Assembly: GCF_963966145.1 (NCBI RefSeq)
Contig: NC_091046.1
Span: 15,438,001 to 15,502,000, forward strand
DNA length: 64,000 nt
DNA from: Tenebrio molitor
Lineage: Eukaryota > Arthropoda > Insecta > Coleoptera > Tenebrionidae
Direction of reading: 5' to 3'
Position 1 is the stretch's first letter. Each line of letters opens with the position of its first letter. A program made the translations under genes and the position numbers. Shown piece by piece: positions 59,191 to 64,000 of the stretch. The notes under the pieces are model-generated. The model was not told the DNA's origin. It was given only the letters and a program-made list of their open reading frames with translations, and made no database searches.

Positions 59191-59891
59191 TTAGTTTATT
59201 TACGGCTCCAAAACGATTAAAATCTTTAAAATTAGCTTGACGTTTCGTTTTGACAACTTGTCGAACAAAAAAAAAAATATTTCTGTTTATGCATTGAAAA
59301 CAATTTGTTATTGTCTCGTGATTCTGGCTTTAGAAACATTAAATTTTAGATTTATGTTTTGGTGTTGATTGTTTTTCCAATTGCAGATAGTCGTAGAAAA
59401 AACATTGTATGGAACTCATGTATAAATTGTCTTTATCTTCAAGCGGTCGAAAATCCTGCCTTTGTTTATCTCTGTAGAAACGGTTGAAGTAGCTGTTTTT
59501 TGTAACCGGACTTGAAACACTTCAAATCCTAGGAGTTGAAATGTTCAAAGGTGGCTCAAAGCTTGAAATATTTCTCACGATTTATTAAAAAAAAACAAAC
59601 ATCTAAAAAAGCGAAATAACGAAATTATTACCCAATATGTATTTATTTAATCGGTACCACTGTGGGGTGTAACACGAGTCCCCATGTGCATAGATGACAA
59701 ATGTCAAAATCAAAAATAGCAAGATGGCGTTAAATAAAAAGTAAATTTTAGAATTTAATAGACCTTACTAATATTATTAAACCTTCAAGTACTAATAATA
59801 TTGCAACAAGAGCAGTTTGAAAATTGTCCTTTTCCTGTAACTGCAGTTATCCGCTTGAAGGTAATAGTTATTTATGTGATGTGATGTAAAT

Positions 59892-59977
59892 TAATCTTTA
59901 CGGGCGAGTTGGAAGGTTTGTGGACGAGCGACGAAGGAGCGAGGCTCCATAATCCAATGAATCTAGTAAAGATTAAT
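59892..59977. repeat. Hairpin with CpG-rich core
   Basis: TTAATCTTTAC pairs with GTAAAGATTAA. The core holds GACGAGCGACGAAGGAGCGA, close to the core of the hairpin at 30.8 kb. GCGAGTTGCATGCAAAC follows at once, a variant of the ACGAGTTGnATACAA motif. Confidence 0.7.
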
Positions 59978-60182
59978 TGCTAAGCGAGTTGCATGCAAAC
60001 TTTTATTTCCACCTTCAGCCTTCAAACATCGTTTTTTAATTGCTACTTATGTTTATAAAAAGATGATATTCTGTAATGAAAGGCGGTAGGGCAATTTATA
60101 CCTACGTCGTCATGTGTTGTGATACTGATAAACAACAAAAATATTGTCAGAAGTTTTGTGAAAATTGTTGCAAAAAGAAAGA

Positions 60183-60341
60183 ATGGCTTTAATGCCCGAT
60201 GAAGACTTTGAAGGCGATTTTCTTGAAGTGGAAGAAAATATCCAAGGAGTCGCCAACGCTGCAAGTGCGGTTCCCTTACTGATTCGATCCAAAGAGCGGT
60301 ATGAAAATGACTTTCGAAAACGGAGCATCGTAAAATTTTAG
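60183..60341 (+). pseudogene. Short ORF resembling a tyrosine-recombinase N-terminus
   Basis: 52 codons: an acidic start (MPDEDFEGDFLEVEENIQG) followed by ANAASAVPLLIRSKERYEND, then stop. The (I/L)PxKSKxRYExxF-type pattern is like the ORF at 31097 and like Crypton/KIAA1958-type proteins. The rest is missing. It lies about 200 bp downstream of a CpG-cored hairpin, the same arrangement as at 30.8-31.1 kb. Family call is tentative. Confidence 0.45.
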
Positions 60342-60485
60342 AGGTCTCTTCTACGAGCCTGTAAAATATTACAGAGTTCTGCCCGTAACTACTCAGTTAC
60401 TTAGTTACTACAAATGCTGTAAAGTGTCACTTGCTTAGAAGGTGGAAATAATAGTTATTTATGCTACGAGGTTCTGTGTAAATTA

Positions 60486-60567
60486 GGCTTTTCTAATTGC
60501 CCGAGAGGCCAGATTGAAATACGAGCGTAGCAAGGGTTTTAAGGCCTCGAGGGCAATTAGAAAAGCC
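60486..60567. repeat. Hairpin with CpG-rich core
   Basis: GGCTTTTCTAATTGCCC (60486-60502) pairs perfectly with GGGCAATTAGAAAAGCC (60551-60567), and GAGAGGCC pairs loosely with GGCCTCGA inside. ACGAGTTGCATACAA follows about 15 bp later. Confidence 0.85.
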
Positions 60568-60828
60568 CAATTTGCACAGAAACGAGTTGCATACAAAACT
60601 TTATTGTTTTTAACGACGTCCCCAAAGCTTCCAAATCTATTAAAAATGATTTTGCATTTGCTTTTGACAGTTTTGACAAATTTTTCAAGAAATGCCACTT
60701 TGAATGTGTTGTCTAAGGCAACGGTTGGTTATCTGCTATTTTTTGCTTTAGACCAGTTAGGAGGCAGTTTACAAAGGAGAAAAATGAGAATTTATGACAG
60801 TTGAAAGCAATAAATTATTATATGTTCA

Positions 60829-61082
60829 GAGTAGAATGTCCTTTTGTGCTTCGCCCAGTTGTCGACTTCGTCTCGGTCTTCAATCTCTGGGCTTAGCACA
60901 AAAAGATTCGCTTCTACTCTTAATGATATTAGCTATTTATGCACCAAGGGCGTTACAACGACGATTATGCCCGTACAACGATGATTATGCCCGGAGAACG
61001 ATGAATCCAGCTCGAGGGCTTTAGCCCGAGAGATGGATATCGTTCGATGGGCGTAATCATTCGGTGACGCCGTGGTGCATAC
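60829..61082. repeat. Two CpG-rich hairpins in tandem
   Basis: The first (60829-60922) pairs AGAGTAGAAT, CCTTTTGTGC and GCCCAG with CTGGGC, GCACAAAAAG and CTACTCT. The second (60939-61082) pairs TATGCACCAAGGGCGTTAC with GTGACGCCGTGGTGCATA around CTCGAGGGCTTTAGCCCGAG. GCATACAA again follows the outer end. Confidence 0.8.
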
Positions 61083-61409
61083 AAGATTTTATTTTTCACT
61101 ATACGTGTTCTTAAAAAAAAAAATTGGCATCTGCAATTTTGAATTGATGCTTATTCTTATTACGCCCTGTTTATTCCCCGGTTGTTATGGACATGTTTAC
61201 GTATTTCGTATCCTAGGAGTTATCATGCAATTATACTAAAGTGAAAAATAAAATCTATTATTGCTTTAAAATTTTTCCACTAGGATGTCCTATCTACTGG
61301 ATTAGGGTGGCCCACTGTAGATAACACCAAAACGCCAAACCCCATGCAACCATGTGAGTTTTTGTAGTTAACCTACTTGCTAGATAAAATAAAGACATAA
61401 AGTAATATA

Positions 61410-62159
61410 CAGTATGAGTCAATTGTGGCTGATTTCTGAAATGGTCTTTAATGCAACCAAAAATACTAGATCTATAATTTTAAAAACATGAAAACATTAA
61501 TCCACGATTGCATTGCTCTGAAAATTGTCAACTTTGTCTTGACAGTTTTGATAAAACTTGGTTATTATGACTCAAACGATGAGAAAGTGGACATGTTTCT
61601 CACGTATGGGGTACCCATGTCGTAAAAATGCCATGGTCGCTACGGATCTGTATCTACAGAGGTGTCCAAATCGCAGGTATATTTTTGTTTTTTATTTAGT
61701 TATTTAAATTCTTACAAAATGAGTTAGCCCTTATTGTTGGAAAAGTTGAGAAGACAGCAACGTACATAAGTGGTTCTAGCAACGCCTTTAGATTTTTTGT
61801 TGTGGGATGTTAAAAGAGAAAGAGTCTGTACTTACAATTGATGAACTTAAAGAATTCGTGATGTGATAAGTGTATGGCCATAACGTCAGAGACATTACAC
61901 AACGTTCAAAGGTCCTTTTTAAACAGGGTTTACTCCAAAATGGAATACATGTTGAACAATTTTTACGTTAGTTTTCTTTTTACGTTGTCATTTTGCGAAC
62001 TAAATTTCCTACATTGTCATTTTGACGTTTGTAGCGAAAAACGCAATTTTGATTCAATTTATTATTTACATCCAACACAGTATCAAGTGGTGAGTAGAAT
62101 TAGTATTTTTGGTTGCATCTAAGAAAATTTCGGAAATACACCACAATTGACTTATACTG
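61410..62159 (+). mobile_element. Internally deleted mariner (family A), 750 bp
   Basis: The ends CAGTATGAGTCAATTGTGG and reversed CAGTATAAGTCAATTGTGG pair over about 60 bp, with TA at 61408-61409 and 62160-62161. The interior keeps the transposase C-terminus (TIDELKEFV and LLQNG-like text near 61840-61950) and a shared TTTTGACGTTTGTAGC segment. The catalytic core is deleted. It is the short relative of the split element at 48.8-51.7 kb. Confidence 0.88.
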
Positions 62160-62304
62160 TATGAATCGGTCATTTTAGAAATATTTTGCGTCAGTAATGC
62201 AAATTTTTTGAAATTACTTAGTCAGAATTTTTAAACTTCCCCACATTAAAAGGAAAAAGTATTAGTTTCTTTATTCGCTGAACAAAATGATCATTTATAA
62301 TACC

Positions 62305-62467
62305 ACGAGTAGTCCAAATTATGTCGATTATTTTTCAAACTGGTCTCGAATTATCAGTTATGTTTGGGAATGAATCCACGAGTGCGTCGGCACGAGTGAG
62401 ATTCCCAAGCACAATTGAATGAGTGAAACCAATTTGAAAAATAGTCTACATAATTTGGACTACGAGT
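62305..62467. repeat. Long foldback overlapping the start of an ORF
   Basis: ACGAGTAGTCCAAATTATGT and ATTTTTCAAACTGGT pair with ACCAATTTGAAAAAT and the ATAATTTGGACTACGAGT arm; TTGGGAAT pairs with ATTCCCAA within. The core ACGAGTGCGTCGGCACGAGT is CpG-rich. The right arm contains the ATG of the next ORF. Confidence 0.8.
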
Positions 62468-62694
62468 TGTATTCGGAGGACTATTCCATGAACCAACTTT
62501 GGCAATTTGGCAGCAAATCGGAAGAAGAAATTAACGCAGAAATCGAAGAAAATGTTTCCAACAACACAAAAAAGACACGTGAGTCCATTTGGAAGCAATT
62601 CTCAAGGCTGCATTCATTTGTTAAAAATAATCGCTGGGATCACGAGTGGGAATATTCGGTCCAATTTTTTGAAACCATGGTAACAAATGTGTAA
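62419..62694 (+). CDS. Unknown small ORF, possibly a recombinase-type N-terminus
   Basis: 91 codons from an ATG in the right arm of a foldback. It encodes MSETNLKNSLHNLDYELYSE, an acidic middle EEEINAEIEEN, then KKTRESIWKQFSRLHSFVKN and a C-terminus with WDHEWEYSVQFFE. The last part has the helical KxxxxxWxxFxxFxxxN pattern of SAM-like domains ahead of tyrosine recombinases. The match is weak. It could be a short element-encoded DNA-binding protein or a truncated gene. Confidence 0.4.
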   Translation: MSETNLKNSLHNLDYELYSEDYSMNQLWQFGSKSEEEINAEIEENVSNNTKKTRESIWKQFSRLHSFVKNNRWDHEWEYSVQFFETMVTNV

Positions 62695-63319
62695 AATTGT
62701 GTTTTTATTGGTCCATTTTTAACAAATTATAGGTGAATGGAATAGTCAATTTAATTGAATACTTGGCCCTAATAAACTAATAAGTCTTTGTAATGATGTT
62801 GTCTTGCGCAAATAAATGTAACTTATGTATGTAGTGACACGAACTCGTAGAGCGACCTGTTCACGACCAACACAGTTAATTCCAGATTACAGAAGTATAA
62901 ATTACATAATTCCGTGAGCTCTGATTGATCAGTTGCGCGACCAAAGGTGGGATTTAGAAGTTCACGGCATTCTTTTTGATCTCGTTCTCACACAAACAAA
63001 AACAATATAATACATACGTACAACGCCGGAAGGTTTTACTGGAAAGTAGTCGCATTTTTAATATTATTATAATGGATCGTTATGTTTTGAAAATTAATTA
63101 TGTAGATTCATAGATGAAGATGATGAGACAATGGGTAATATTAATAAAAATTAGTATCTACTTACTTATATATATAAGTATCAGTTCAACCTAATAGCTA
63201 TTGAATTGTAAAAACAGTTTAATTATCAGTTCGTAAGTCCGCTAGTGTTTTATAGACCTCATAATATATCTATTCAAAATCGGCATTATTATGACTTCAT
63301 AATAAACAGGTGTTGGATA

Positions 63320-63590
63320 ATAGTAGTTTATTTGACGAGTTTGTGTGTAAATTTAAAACGCTCGTTTCACTCGCGTTTTAAAATGGCCCACGCGCGCCAA
63401 AAAAGGCCCAATTTACACACGAACGAGTTGAATACAACGTTTTTTTGTTCGACGAGCCCCTTGAAGGCTCTAAATCGCTTAAAACCTTTAAAATTAGCTT
63501 GACGTTTCCTTTGACAAGTTGTGACATTTATCAAAATCCGTTCACATAGGAGAAAATTCTCAAATTCTGACAGTGTCGAACAAAAAAGTA
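63320..63590 (+). repeat. Repeat family H, full copy
   Basis: Begins AATAGTAGTTTATTTGACGA, has a palindromic core (AAAACGCTCGTTTCACTCGC, then GCGCGCC), the CACACGAACGAGTTGAATAC motif, CGACGAGCCCC, AAATCGCTTAAAA, and ends GACAGTGTCGAACAAAAAA. It is the most complete + strand copy. Confidence 0.82.
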
Positions 63591-63650
63591 TATACTTGAA
63601 TCCATATTCATAAACAGATGCTTGTCCTTATGAGCAGATACTTAATCATA

Positions 63651-63896
63651 CAGAGTGATTACAAAAAAACGCCCCAGCTTATATCTCTCTTATTTGAAAT
63701 CCGATTGCAATAAGCGATACATCTAATTAAAGGGTTCAAACAGTACTATAAACTGGATATAAAATGTTGCGCTTAGTAACCCTACTTTGCAAAGGTCAAG
63801 GGTCAATTTTATTTTTTTAAATAGCAACATACAGTTTTTTTGGTACAGTTCATTATTCATTATGTTTTTCTGGGTTCAAAAATATAGCACACCCTG
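63651..63896. mobile_element. Mariner-type MITE, about 246 bp
   Basis: Left end CAGAGTGATTACAAAAAAAC and reversed right end CAGGGTGTGCTATATTTTTG, with TA flanks at 63649-63650 and 63897-63898. Pairing is limited to about 8 bp, so the call rests mostly on termini and flanks. Non-coding. Confidence 0.55.
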
Positions 63897-64000
63897 TATA
63901 TTTAAATGTTATTCTAATTTTTAATTCTTTTAGGAGCAAGTATAACTTTATTTGTAACAGGCCATGAATTACTTATGAAGACATTTTTGTAGCCATAGGA

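Noticed and set aside
1..64000. tRNA, rRNA or CRISPR array
   Set aside because: No cloverleaf with matching arms, rRNA-like core or regularly spaced repeat was seen; the genome is eukaryotic.

Overview
The window is AT-rich eukaryotic DNA with long introns, GT-AG splice sites and a very high load of insect-type transposable elements (Ty3/gypsy, jockey-type non-LTR elements, many Tc1/mariner and other TIR elements). It fits an insect nuclear genome. A beetle is my guess, but the order cannot be settled from the sequence alone.

There is one convincing host gene: a discoidin domain receptor (DDR) collagen-receptor tyrosine kinase on the + strand. Ten exons can be joined in phase between 6193 and 32651. 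They encode the end of the extracellular discoidin-like region, a stalk, one transmembrane helix, a proline-rich juxtamembrane segment and the complete kinase domain with stop codon. The first visible exon begins inside a codon, so the signal peptide and first discoidin domain lie upstream of the window. The kinase keeps the glycine loop, alpha-C Glu, catalytic Asp and Asn and the metal-binding Asp. The beta-3 lysine that should bind ATP is a histidine and DFG reads DLG, so it may be a pseudokinase receptor.

Layout. 1-2566: 3' half of a gypsy retrotransposon with one LTR. 2570-6192: mostly unassigned, with one mariner remnant. 6193-32651: the DDR gene, whose introns hold MITEs, a 5'-truncated jockey element (about 15.7-17.15 kb), a Tc1 derivative keeping only its DNA-binding domain (14.8-15.3 kb), a transposase pseudogene (28.3-29.3 kb), palindromic repeats and small foldbacks. 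32652 to about 33680: 3' UTR and poly(A) signals. 33.7-46 kb: no host gene seen, several TIR elements and one large foldback. 46-48.5 kb: a hAT MITE next to a mariner that contains two other elements. 48.8-57.6 kb: a deep nest of transposons. 57.6-64 kb: unassigned DNA, a run of CpG-rich hairpins and three more TIR elements.

Most of the unusual signal is in the repeats. One group is a set of long imperfect hairpins with CpG-rich cores. Several carry a shared motif (ACGAGTTG then a ATACAA-like word) and three precede short ORFs that resemble the N-terminal segment of tyrosine-recombinase proteins. A second group is a set of TIR elements sharing the terminus TATAATnCATTCATTTT, some with small acidic-tailed coding remnants. 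Neither group matches a family I can name with certainty.
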